Shown here: positions 1 through 6,956 of the stretch, in pieces
How the letters are laid out: each line of letters opens with the position of its first letter
How positions within the stretch are numbered: position 1 is the first letter of the stretch
Origin: CAZEJK01 sp964512045
Lineage (GTDB): Bacteria; Acidobacteriota; Thermoanaerobaculia; Thermoanaerobaculales; Sulfomarinibacteraceae
Direction: 5' to 3'
Assembly: GCA_964512045.1 (NCBI GenBank)
Contig: CAZEJK010000205.1
Location: 1-9,054, forward strand
Length of the DNA: 9,054 nt
Translations under genes and position numbers: made by a program
Notes under the pieces: model-generated
Databases searched by the model: none
What the model saw: only the letters and a program-made list of their open reading frames with translations
What the model was told of the DNA's origin: nothing

Positions 1-843
1 CAGCCACCGCGAGTCGGGTTCCCGACGGGTTCGCGGTGGGCCATCCCATCTGGTCTTCTGGCGTGAACACCGTCCTGCTGGCGCCGGTGGCGACGTCGAT
101 CAGATCGAGCGTCGCTCTGTACCAGTCCGCCTCGGTGCCGCCAGGCGAGGCGATGGCCGCGATTCGGTCCGGCCCGCACCAGCACGCCTCCCAAGGGTTC
201 AGCTTCTCGGGGGACACGTGGCGGGCGGTGCCCGACGNNNNNNNNNNGACGCGATGTCCACGACCCACAGGCTCCTGCGCCCGCTGTCGGGCTCGTCGTG
301 CTCGACCGTCGGCATCCACGGCTCGACCTCGTCGCGGGTCTTCGACGCCTTGGAGCCCTGGGCGCCCGCCAGATCCGCACCGTGGCCCGCGACCCCGAGG
401 AGGAGCCGCCCTCCGTCCGGAGACAACGCCAGGTACTCGATCCAGCCTTCGACCTGCGCGCATTGGCGGGACTCGCTGGTCGTCGCGTCCACGAGGTACA
501 GTTGGAAGTCGCCCGGCCGCACGCGGTCCGACAGGAAGGCGATCGTCCGGCCGTCCGGCAGCCACCGCGGCGAGCGGTCGTGGTGTGGGCCGAAGGTCAC
601 AACCTGCATCGCCGCCGTCGTCAGGTCGAGGACGCAGATCCTCGAGGACGGCGTCCCCTCGAGCTTCTCGACGGTGAACCCGGTGAAGGCAATGCGCGTG
701 CCGTCCGGAGAGACCTGGAGCTCGTCCGCGCCGGTGATCGAACCGGAGCCTGGCTTCAGCAGCTCCCTGTGCAGCTGCTCGAGCTCACGATAGATCGGGG
801 TCTCTCGGATGTCTCTCTCGAGCAGGCTCGAATGGGCTCCCAT
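1..843 (-). CDS. S9-family serine peptidase (acylaminoacyl/dipeptidyl peptidase type), N-terminal propeller, partial
   Basis: This is the N-terminal part of an S9-type (prolyl oligopeptidase superfamily) peptidase; the catalytic alpha/beta-hydrolase domain would lie beyond base 1. The start at 843 follows GGGAGGAG with about 7 nt spacing. The protein shows beta-propeller PD40/WD40-like blades: VSPDGTRIAF at residues 44-53, SPRWLPDGRTIAF at 91-103 and LALSPDGGRLLLG at 138-150. A 10-N run interrupts the gene after residue 198 and shifts the frame. Left of the Ns, the minus-strand frame that starts at 235 stays open to base 1 and continues the propeller (SGTARHVSPEKLNPW, later NPSGTRLAVA). No signal peptide is visible, so the enzyme is probably cytoplasmic. 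It lies 48 bp downstream of the transporter gene on the same strand and is probably co-transcribed with it. The family is fairly certain; S9C versus S9B cannot be decided without the C-terminus. Confidence 0.85.
238..247. other. Assembly gap (10 Ns) inside the S9 peptidase gene
   Basis: Ten Ns occupy these bases. The left flank ends in GACG and the right flank begins with GACG. Merging that 4-base overlap joins the two halves in frame and gives VVDIASGTARHVS, while 10 unknown bases put them out of frame. The run is therefore best read as a scaffold placeholder, with little or no sequence missing. Confidence 0.8.
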
Positions 844-891
844 GTCAGTCTCCTCCCTCGACGGTGCGATATCGGCCCGGGACCACCGCGC

Positions 892-2262
892 TCATTGGGG
901 CACAGCGGCCGCGGCTGCGCGTCGGTCGAGCTGCTCCAGCCGCCGGCGGATCAGGTCGATCCGCCGCGCGTTGAGCGGGTTGAGCACCACCAGCAGGCAG
1001 GACAAGGCGGTCAGAGCCGCCGGAACGATCCCGAACACGAGCACGACGCCGGTCTCGGCGAGCGGCGTGGTGGCACCGGACACCGGGTCGAAGCCGAACA
1101 GCCCGAGGAGGCTGAGCCCCACGCCGGCGCCGAGAGCCGCGGCGAGCTTCGTGATAAACACGTAGACCGAGAACAGCAGGCCCGCCCGCTCGGCGCCGTG
1201 GCGCAGCCGCGTGTAGTCGACGATGTTGGCGAGGAACGCCGGCACGACCACGGTCATCACCGGCATCGCCGCGAAGTACACCAGGACCAGCCCGAGCAGG
1301 ACCGGGAACGCCGACGGTTCCGGCGGCAGGAAGCCCGCCGCGAGCAGGGCGACGCTTGACACCGCCACGCCCGTCGCCCAGGCCGGACGCTGCCCGATCC
1401 ACCGCACGACCGCATACCAGAACGCGATGGCGACCAGCGACACGGGCGATCCGATCGCGAACAGCATCGGCACGCGGTCGGCGAGCTGGAAGTAGGCGCT
1501 GCCGACGACGAACAGCACGCCTCCCCAGATCCCCAGCCCGATGGCAAGAGCGACGAACGACAGGACGAACAGCACGAACGGCCGGTTGTGGAGTGTCTGC
1601 TCGACGACCACGCGGAGCGGAGGGCTCTCCGAGGAACGTGCGGGAGTCGGGAGCGACGGTGGCCCGAGGCGCCATGCGGCGACGCCTGCGACCAACGAGA
1701 CCACTGCCAGCGCAAGTGCGGCGGCCGTCATGTACTCGGCAGTGAACCCCTTGCCACCGAAGATGGGGAGGTACGGCCCTGCCATGAAGGCGACGGTGCC
1801 GAGGCCATAGGCCACGCCCTTGAACGTGAAGGCGAGGGTCCGCTTCTGCGGGTCGTGCGACAGCGAAGCACCCCATGCCGAATGGGGGATCTCCAGCACG
1901 GTCCACGCGAGGAAGAACAGGCAGTAGGCAGCAAGCACCACAGGGGCGAGTGGCGGCAGCCAACCCGCCATGAGCGGGACCGCTGCGATGCCGGTGGCGA
2001 TCGCTCCCCACAGGACCCAGAGCCGGCGGTCACCTCCGCGGGCAGCGTGCCGGTCCGACAGCGTGCCCACCACCGGATCGGTGACGGCGTCGAAGACCCG
2101 GGCGACGGTCAGCACGACACCGATGACCGTCAGCGAGATCCCGAGCTCGGCCGCCAGCAGCGCCGGCAGGATGAACACCGCGCCGTAGACCAGGGCGCCG
2201 CTAACGAATCCCGGGGCAGCGAACGCCACCATGCGCGCCGGACCCGGGTGTGCACCATCCAT
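892..2262 (-). CDS. MFS transporter of the GPH (MelB-like, MFS_2) family
   Basis: A 456-residue polytopic inner-membrane protein with about 12 hydrophobic segments. The glycoside-pentoside-hexuronide:cation symporter signature is clear: RVFDAVTDPVVG at residues 55-66 places D58 and D62 at the positions of the MelB cation-site aspartates (D55, D59). LEIPHSAWGAS near residue 123 puts E124 where MelB has D124. A central basic/Pro-rich loop (about 200-220) separates the two halves, and the C-terminus is a charged tail (LIRRRLEQLDRR). The start at 2262 has AGAAGGGG about 8 nt upstream; the next Met (residue 11) has no good ribosome site. Classical members move sugars with H+ or Na+. Here all neighbours are peptidases and no glycosidase is present, so a peptide or amino-acid-derived substrate is inferred. 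Direction is not determinable. It is probably transcribed from its own TetR-controlled promoter, and also by read-through from tetR. Confidence 0.88.
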   Translation of the reverse strand: MDGAHPGPARMVAFAAPGFVSGALVYGAVFILPALLAAELGISLTVIGVVLTVARVFDAVTDPVVGTLSDRHAARGGDRRLWVLWGAIATGIAAVPLMAGWLPPLAPVVLAAYCLFFLAWTVLEIPHSAWGASLSHDPQKRTLAFTFKGVAYGLGTVAFMAGPYLPIFGGKGFTAEYMTAAALALAVVSLVAGVAAWRLGPPSLPTPARSSESPPLRVVVEQTLHNRPFVLFVLSFVALAIGLGIWGGVLFVVGSAYFQLADRVPMLFAIGSPVSLVAIAFWYAVVRWIGQRPAWATGVAVSSVALLAAGFLPPEPSAFPVLLGLVLVYFAAMPVMTVVVPAFLANIVDYTRLRHGAERAGLLFSVYVFITKLAAALGAGVGLSLLGLFGFDPVSGATTPLAETGVVLVFGIVPAALTALSCLLVVLNPLNARRIDLIRRRLEQLDRRAAAAAVPQ

Positions 2263-2297
2263 GACGAGCCCCTTCTTGGCAGAGAGCTGCCGAGGGC

Positions 2298-2315
2298 ACT
2301 ATACGAATGTATAGT
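2298..2315. promoter_or_regulatory. TetR-type operator, site 1 (upstream of MFS gene)
   Basis: ACTATAC-GAAT-GTATAGT is a perfect 7+7 inverted repeat with a 4-nt centre (the centre itself is not fully symmetric). It matches the second operator at 3116-3133 at 15 of 18 positions. It sits across the -10 box and spacer end of the transporter promoter, where a bound repressor would exclude RNA polymerase. Assignment to the adjacent TetR regulator is inferred from proximity and from the pairing of sites. Confidence 0.82.
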
Positions 2316-2326
2316 TCGGCCGTCAA
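2298..2326 (-). promoter_or_regulatory. Sigma70-type promoter of the MFS/S9 peptidase arm
   Basis: On the minus strand, TTGACG (2326-2321), a 17-bp spacer and TATAGT (2303-2298) form a near-consensus promoter. The -10 box ends 35 nt before the transporter ATG at 2262. The spacer and -10 overlap the TetR-type palindrome. The arrangement matches the promoter in front of the prolyl oligopeptidase gene almost base for base (TTGACGGC, 4 nt, CTATAC). Confidence 0.8.
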
Positions 2327-2348
2327 GAGCGGCGCAAAGTCCCCTTGC

Positions 2349-3035
2349 TCATGGTTGGTTCTCTTCCGAGCCGCCGTCGACCGGTCCCGTCGACGCCCGT
2401 CCTCCGACGTCGGATGCAACGCCGCGATCGAGGAGGTCGTCCTCGACCGCCACCAGGCGCTCGAAGAACGACCGGGAGAGCATCGGCTCCTCGAACAGCA
2501 CCTCCCCGTAGCGCCACAGGAACATCTCACCGAAGTCGCGCGCCATGATCAGGAACGTGACCATCTCCTGGTCGAGGTCGCTCCGCCACACCCCGGAGTC
2601 GACCGCCCGCCGCACCAGGGCGGCGTACTTGTCACGGTAGGTGCGGACGTACTCCTGCGCCGGCTCGCCGCCCTCGAACACCATGCGGCGCATGTAGCGG
2701 AAGCCTGCTCGCGTCCGCTCGGGATCCTCGACGAAGCGCTGCAGGATGTCGCCTCCCATCGCTCTGAGCGGGTTCGGGTGCTCCCGGGAGGCGTACTCAT
2801 CCAGCATGGCGCCGAAACGGTCGATCACCCACCGGTCGAGGGCCTCCCGGACGCCCTGCTTGGAGCCGAAGTGGTGACGGATCAGTCCCAGCGAGACGCC
2901 CGCTTCGGCCGCGATGTCGCGTACCGAGGCGCCCGCGAAGCCCCGCTCGCCGAACAGCCGGATCGCGGCCAAGAGGATCCGCTCGCGGCCGTCGCCCGGC
3001 TCACGCTCGTTGTCGCTTCGACCAGTGGTGCCCAT
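2349..3035 (-). CDS. TetR/AcrR-family transcriptional regulator
   Basis: A 228-residue protein with a textbook TetR DNA-binding domain: RERILLAAIRLFGERGF (helix 1, residues 17-33), then the helix-turn-helix ASVRDIAAEAGVSLGLIRHHF (about 36-56) followed by GSKQGV. The rest is a helical ligand-binding/dimerisation domain with many Arg, Met and Phe residues; the last 25 residues look disordered (Gly, Ser, Asp, Pro). The start at 3035 has only a G-rich, imperfect ribosome site (GGGGGCAGGA). The gene lies between two copies of one 18-bp palindrome, at 2298-2315 and 3116-3133, so it most likely represses the leftward transporter/peptidase arm, the rightward peptidase operon and perhaps itself. There is no terminator-like structure between its stop (2349) and the transporter promoter, so its transcript may run on. 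The inducer is unknown. Confidence 0.93.
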   Translation of the reverse strand: MGTTGRSDNEREPGDGRERILLAAIRLFGERGFAGASVRDIAAEAGVSLGLIRHHFGSKQGVREALDRWVIDRFGAMLDEYASREHPNPLRAMGGDILQRFVEDPERTRAGFRYMRRMVFEGGEPAQEYVRTYRDKYAALVRRAVDSGVWRSDLDQEMVTFLIMARDFGEMFLWRYGEVLFEEPMLSRSFFERLVAVEDDLLDRGVASDVGGRASTGPVDGGSEENQP

Positions 3036-3104
3036 GTCCTGCCCCCATGCGTGAAGCTACTTCGACCGGCTCGTTCCTGCAACTCTGCGGCTGCATCGGC
3101 GGGC

Positions 3105-3133
3105 TTGACGGCGCGGCTATACGATCGTATAGT
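3105..3133 (+). promoter_or_regulatory. Sigma70-type promoter of the peptidase operon
   Basis: TTGACG (3105-3110), a 17-bp spacer and TATAGT (3128-3133) form a near-consensus promoter, followed 35 nt later by the prolyl oligopeptidase ATG. The operator palindrome covers the spacer end and the -10. The symmetry of the palindrome also creates TATAGC on the minus strand (3122-3117), a possible -10 for tetR, but no good -35 is seen for it. Confidence 0.82.
3116..3133. promoter_or_regulatory. TetR-type operator, site 2 (between tetR and the peptidase operon)
   Basis: GCTATACGATCGTATAGT contains a perfect 16-bp palindrome, CTATACGA-TCGTATAG (3117-3132). It is 15/18 identical to the site in front of the transporter. 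Its place in the divergent tetR/peptidase intergenic region fits autoregulation plus repression of the rightward operon. Confidence 0.85.
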
Positions 3134-3168
3134 ACCACTGACCCCCTTTCGGGGCCCAGGAGGATGCC

Positions 3169-5247
3169 ATGGACGAGCGACCCGACGTTCCGACCGCCCG
3201 CATCGAGCCCGTCACCAAGACAATCGGTGGCATCACGTTCGATGACCCGTACCAGTGGCTTCACGAGGACACCGACGAGGCGCTCGAGTGGCAATGGCGG
3301 CAGGACGCTGTCGCCGAGCGGGTAGCGCGCTCCTCTCCCGCCTTCGAGCCGCTGTGGGACGAGCTCCGGGAGCAGGTGTCACAAGCCGGCGCCCTGATGT
3401 TTGGCCCGCCCCGGAAGGTCGGAGGCCGCTGGTTCAGGATGAGCCGGTCGCCCGACGGTTCCGGGGAAGGTATCTACGTAGCCGGCACACCGGACGCGGA
3501 GGGCAAGCTGCTCGTCGACACCACCAGCCTGAAGGAGCAGGCCGAGGACGGACTGGCGCGGATGCTCACGTGGTGGGAGCCGTCTCCCGACGCCCGTTTC
3601 GTCGCCTTTGCCGTCGCCGCCGGCGGCGACATGCTCGGCGTCTGGCGCGTGGTCGACGTCTCCTCCGGCGAGCTCCTGCCCCTTGAGGCGCCCGCCCTCG
3701 CCTACACCGGCGGCACGCCGGGTTGGCTGCCCGACGGCAGCGGATTTCTGCTCGCCGACCGCACCGAGGAGGGCAACCACCGGATCCGGCTGGTTCGGGT
3801 CGTCGACCAGGCCGGCCGAGAGGTGCCCGACGCGGTGTTCACCCACGAGCAGGTGCCGCCGACCGTCCCCGGCCTCACGCCGCACGTCTCGCCCGGTGGC
3901 CGCTGGGCGCTCGCCGTCGGCCAGCCCCACGAGCACATCGCCCTGATGCTCGGCGACCTCGAGACCGGCCAGTGGCGGCGGTTCCAGCCCGACGGCTGGC
4001 ACGCAGAGTGCGACGGGGTCTGGCTCGATGACGACACGTACGTCGCCAGGTCGCATCACGAGGCGCCGCGCGGCCGGGTGGTGGCGATCCCGACGGCCAC
4101 CTCCACCGATCCGTCCACCTGGCGCGAGATCGCACCCGAGTCCGACGCCGTGCTGCGCGGCGTAACCGTGGTCGAGGACCGGGTGGTGCTCGCAGAGATC
4201 AAGGACGTCTCGGTCCGCTTCCGCCTCCTGCATCTCGACGGCACCCCCGACCGGGTCCTGCCGCTCGACGGGCCCGGCACCTCCCGGGTGGCGTTCGTCA
4301 TGCGCAGGTTCGACCACTCAGAGGAGCTGACGCTCGACTACGAGACGTTCGTACGAGCCGGGACGCTGTACCACTACGACGTCGGCGCAGGTCGGCTCAC
4401 GGTGCTCGGTGAGCCCGGCGAGGAGCTCGAGGGCATCGCCGTCAGCCAGCGCTTCGCCGTCAGCGCCGACGGAACCCAGGTGCCGTTCTTCGTCATCCAC
4501 CGCACTGACCTCGACCTGTCCGAGCCGCAGCCGACATTGGTCAACGGATATGGAGGGTTCAACGTCGCCCTGCTACCGACGTACCTCCGGCAGATGGCGC
4601 CTTTCGTACGCGCCGGAGGCGTGTTCGTCCAGGCCAACCTCCGCGGCGGCGCCGAGTACGGCGCCGAGTGGCACGACGACGGGCGGCTGCTGAACAAGCA
4701 GAACACCTTCGACGACCTGTTCGCGGTGGCCGAGTCGGTGGTCGCGTCGGGGCTGAGCACGCCCGAGCGGATGGCCATGCAGGGTGGCTCCAACGGCGGC
4801 CTGCTGGCAGGCGTGGCGATCGTCCAGCGCCCCGACCTGTGGCGGGTCGTCGCGCCGCTGGTGCCGATCTTCGACCAGATGCAGCCGTTCCCGCCGGACC
4901 CGGCCTACAACGCCATCCGCGCCTTCTGGCTGCAGGAGTACGGCGACCCGAACGACCCCGAGACGGCGAAGGTGCTGTACAGCTACTCGCCATACCACAA
5001 CATCCGCGACGGGGTCTCCTACCCGGCGGTGTTCCAGGTGTTCGGCGAGAAGGATCTGGGCTGCCCGCCGTTCCATGGACGCAAGTTCACCGCGCGGCTG
5101 CAGGCGGCGACATCCTCCGGCCGCCCGGTGATGCTCCGGGTGTGGAAGAACGTGGGCCACGGGGCCGGCGACCCGGCTACCAGCTCGGCGCAGCAGGCCG
5201 AGTGGCTCGCGTTCGCGATGCGCGAGCTGGGGATGGAGTACCGGTGA
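3169..5247 (+). CDS. Prolyl oligopeptidase family (S9A) serine peptidase
   Basis: A 692-residue protein of normal POP length, without a signal peptide and so probably cytoplasmic. The family hydrolyses short peptides, classically after proline. The N-terminus has the POP opening DPYQWLHEDTDEALEW (about residues 26-41), a beta-propeller covers roughly 75-400, and the hydrolase domain carries NGYGGFN (oxyanion region) and LRGGAEYGAEWHDDGRLLNK. The catalytic triad is S541 in GGSNGG, D629 in GEKDLGCPPFHG and H664 in NVGHGAG. W587 aligns with the proline-stacking Trp (porcine W595) and N542 with N555, but the substrate-binding Arg two residues after the catalytic Asp (R643) is Gly631. The ATG at 3169 has AGGAGG 5 nt upstream. 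It is the first gene of a three-gene operon, and its TGA overlaps the GTG start of the next gene. Function as a serine peptidase is secure; strict proline specificity is not. Confidence 0.95.
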   Translation: MDERPDVPTARIEPVTKTIGGITFDDPYQWLHEDTDEALEWQWRQDAVAERVARSSPAFEPLWDELREQVSQAGALMFGPPRKVGGRWFRMSRSPDGSGEGIYVAGTPDAEGKLLVDTTSLKEQAEDGLARMLTWWEPSPDARFVAFAVAAGGDMLGVWRVVDVSSGELLPLEAPALAYTGGTPGWLPDGSGFLLADRTEEGNHRIRLVRVVDQAGREVPDAVFTHEQVPPTVPGLTPHVSPGGRWALAVGQPHEHIALMLGDLETGQWRRFQPDGWHAECDGVWLDDDTYVARSHHEAPRGRVVAIPTATSTDPSTWREIAPESDAVLRGVTVVEDRVVLAEIKDVSVRFRLLHLDGTPDRVLPLDGPGTSRVAFVMRRFDHSEELTLDYETFVRAGTLYHYDVGAGRLTVLGEPGEELEGIAVSQRFAVSADGTQVPFFVIHRTDLDLSEPQPTLVNGYGGFNVALLPTYLRQMAPFVRAGGVFVQANLRGGAEYGAEWHDDGRLLNKQNTFDDLFAVAESVVASGLSTPERMAMQGGSNGGLLAGVAIVQRPDLWRVVAPLVPIFDQMQPFPPDPAYNAIRAFWLQEYGDPNDPETAKVLYSYSPYHNIRDGVSYPAVFQVFGEKDLGCPPFHGRKFTARLQAATSSGRPVMLRVWKNVGHGAGDPATSSAQQAEWLAFAMRELGMEYR

Positions 5248-6956
5248 CGGCTGCGCGGCTCTCAGCGCTCGCCGAGCGGGCGTGGGCTCAGCGCCTCGAC
5301 CGGGAGTGGTACCTCCGGTTGCGCAACGGCGAGCCGGTCGTGCAGCTGCCGTCGCGCAGCCTCGAGGAGGCCGAGGAGGACGCAGCGTTCGCGAGCGGAA
5401 TCCTGGCGGAGCTGAGCCGTCTGGACCCCACGGTCCTGCCCTCGAGCGACCGGGTCACCCTCGACTTCCTCGCCGACCGCATGACCGCCCAGGCCGACGG
5501 CGCGGAGCTGTGGTGGACAGCGTTTCCGGTGACTCCGTACTGCGCCGCGGAGCTGAGCATGATTCCTCAGATGGTGCTGGCGCCGTTCCGGTTCGCAGAT
5601 ACCGACGATTCGGAGCGGTACCTCGGCCTGTTGTCGGACTACGCCGAGCTGGTGTGGACCGCGGGACGCAAGCTTGCCGAAATGGCTGGTCGCGGCTGGC
5701 GGATCCCGCGTCCGGCGCTGTCGGGCGCCCGGGCGACGGTGGCGGGGGTTCGAGATCTCGTTTCGGCGGCTCTTCCGGTCCGCCGGGAACGTTGCGAACA
5801 GCTGTCGACGGACACCGCGGGACAGCTTGCGGACCGCTCCGCCCGCATGGTCTCGGGCGACGTCGTTCCGGCCTTCGAGGCGTTGCTCGCCCAGCTCGGC
5901 GACGACTACGCCGCGGCAGCGCCTGAAGCGGTGGGTCTCGGTCAGCTTCCGAAGGGCAGGGAGGCGTACCGGCGCTGGCTGCGCCTCCACCTCACCGTGG
6001 ACGAGGATCCAGAGCGGCTCCACTGCCTCGGCCTCGACGAGGTCGCACAGCTGACCGAGCAGATGCGTGAGCTGCGCAGCTCGATCGGCTTCGACGGCGG
6101 CGAGGCGGCGTTCGTCAAGCACCTGCAGTCGAGTGGCCGACTGCACGCCGCCAATACCGAGGAGGTGGCCGCAACCTTCCAACGCCACGTCGACCGTATC
6201 CGGCCGCTCGTGCCGGAGTGGTTCTCCGTCACGCCGCAGACCCCCTACGGCGTCGAGCGCCTCGACCCCGCCGCCGAGGCGGGCATGTCGTACGGCTACT
6301 ACCAGCCGCCGACCGACGACCAGCCCGCGGGGCTGTACCGTTTCAACGGCTCGGGGCTCGAGAGCCGCTCGCAGCTGAGCGCCGCCGCACTGATCTTCCA
6401 CGAGCTGGTGCCGGGGCACCACTTCCACCTGGCGCGCCAGAAGGAGAACGAGACCCTACCGATGGTGCGCCGCGAGGCGGTCGACCTGACCGTGTTCAAC
6501 GAGGGGTGGGCTGAGTACGCCTCCGGTCTCGCCGGCGAGATGGGCCTGTACGACGACCCGTATGACCGGTACGGCAGGCTGGTCCACGAGCGGTTCTTGG
6601 CCCAGCGACTGGTGGTCGACACGGGGATGAACGTGCTCGGCTGGTCCCTTCAGCGGGCACGCGAGCTCATGAAAGCCAACACGCTCGAGGCGGATGCCCA
6701 GGTCGCCACCGAGACGCTGCGCTACAGTACGGATCTTCCCGCTCAGGGTCTCGGCTACCGCTACGGGTATCTGAGGTTCATGGAGCTCCGAGCCCGCGCT
6801 CGCCAGGCCCTCGGCGGAGCGTTCGACATCCGCGCCTTTCACGAGACCATCCTCAGCGAAGGGGCCCTCCCTCTGCCCGTGTTGGCCCGCAGGATCGATC
6901 GATACATCGACTCCACGGCGACACCAACCGCAGAATCGCGTCCGGGGGGACCATGA
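5244..6956 (+). CDS. DUF885 family protein, putative zinc metallopeptidase
   Basis: A 570-residue DUF885 protein, a family of presumed gluzincin-like metallopeptidases. The conserved motif FHELVPGHHFHLARQKE gives H386, E387, H392 and H393, and NEGWAEYA supplies E420, a likely further metal ligand. The C-terminal ATETLRYSTDLPAQGLGYRYG is also typical of the family. I chose the GTG at 5244: it overlaps the upstream TGA (GTGA), GGGGATGG lies just upstream, and the protein then begins at the expected family N-terminus. The same frame is open further upstream, to 4668, but there it only shadows the prolyl oligopeptidase gene. There is no signal peptide or membrane segment. It is translationally coupled to both neighbours and shares their promoter. 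The family is confident; the peptidase activity and substrate are inferred. Confidence 0.9.
   Translation: MTAARLSALAERAWAQRLDREWYLRLRNGEPVVQLPSRSLEEAEEDAAFASGILAELSRLDPTVLPSSDRVTLDFLADRMTAQADGAELWWTAFPVTPYCAAELSMIPQMVLAPFRFADTDDSERYLGLLSDYAELVWTAGRKLAEMAGRGWRIPRPALSGARATVAGVRDLVSAALPVRRERCEQLSTDTAGQLADRSARMVSGDVVPAFEALLAQLGDDYAAAAPEAVGLGQLPKGREAYRRWLRLHLTVDEDPERLHCLGLDEVAQLTEQMRELRSSIGFDGGEAAFVKHLQSSGRLHAANTEEVAATFQRHVDRIRPLVPEWFSVTPQTPYGVERLDPAAEAGMSYGYYQPPTDDQPAGLYRFNGSGLESRSQLSAAALIFHELVPGHHFHLARQKENETLPMVRREAVDLTVFNEGWAEYASGLAGEMGLYDDPYDRYGRLVHERFLAQRLVVDTGMNVLGWSLQRARELMKANTLEADAQVATETLRYSTDLPAQGLGYRYGYLRFMELRARARQALGGAFDIRAFHETILSEGALPLPVLARRIDRYIDSTATPTAESRPGGP

Noticed and set aside
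199..237. C-terminal tail RRAPPATCPPRS of the S9 peptidase read straight through the Ns
   Set aside because: Artefact of the 10-N placeholder; a different frame left of the gap continues the propeller to base 1.
298..1359. Long plus-strand open frame (353 codons) opposite the S9 peptidase and MFS genes
   Set aside because: Arg/Glu/His-rich shadow translation typical of the antisense of high-GC genes; no domain, and the opposite strand holds clear families.
4668..5243. Upstream extension of the DUF885 frame
   Set aside because: It lies wholly within the prolyl oligopeptidase catalytic domain in another frame and reads as basic low-complexity sequence; the GTG at 5244 is the sensible start.
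5262..6428. Minus-strand open frame (388 codons) opposite the DUF885 gene
   Set aside because: Shadow of DUF885; composition-driven, with no ribosome site or family features.
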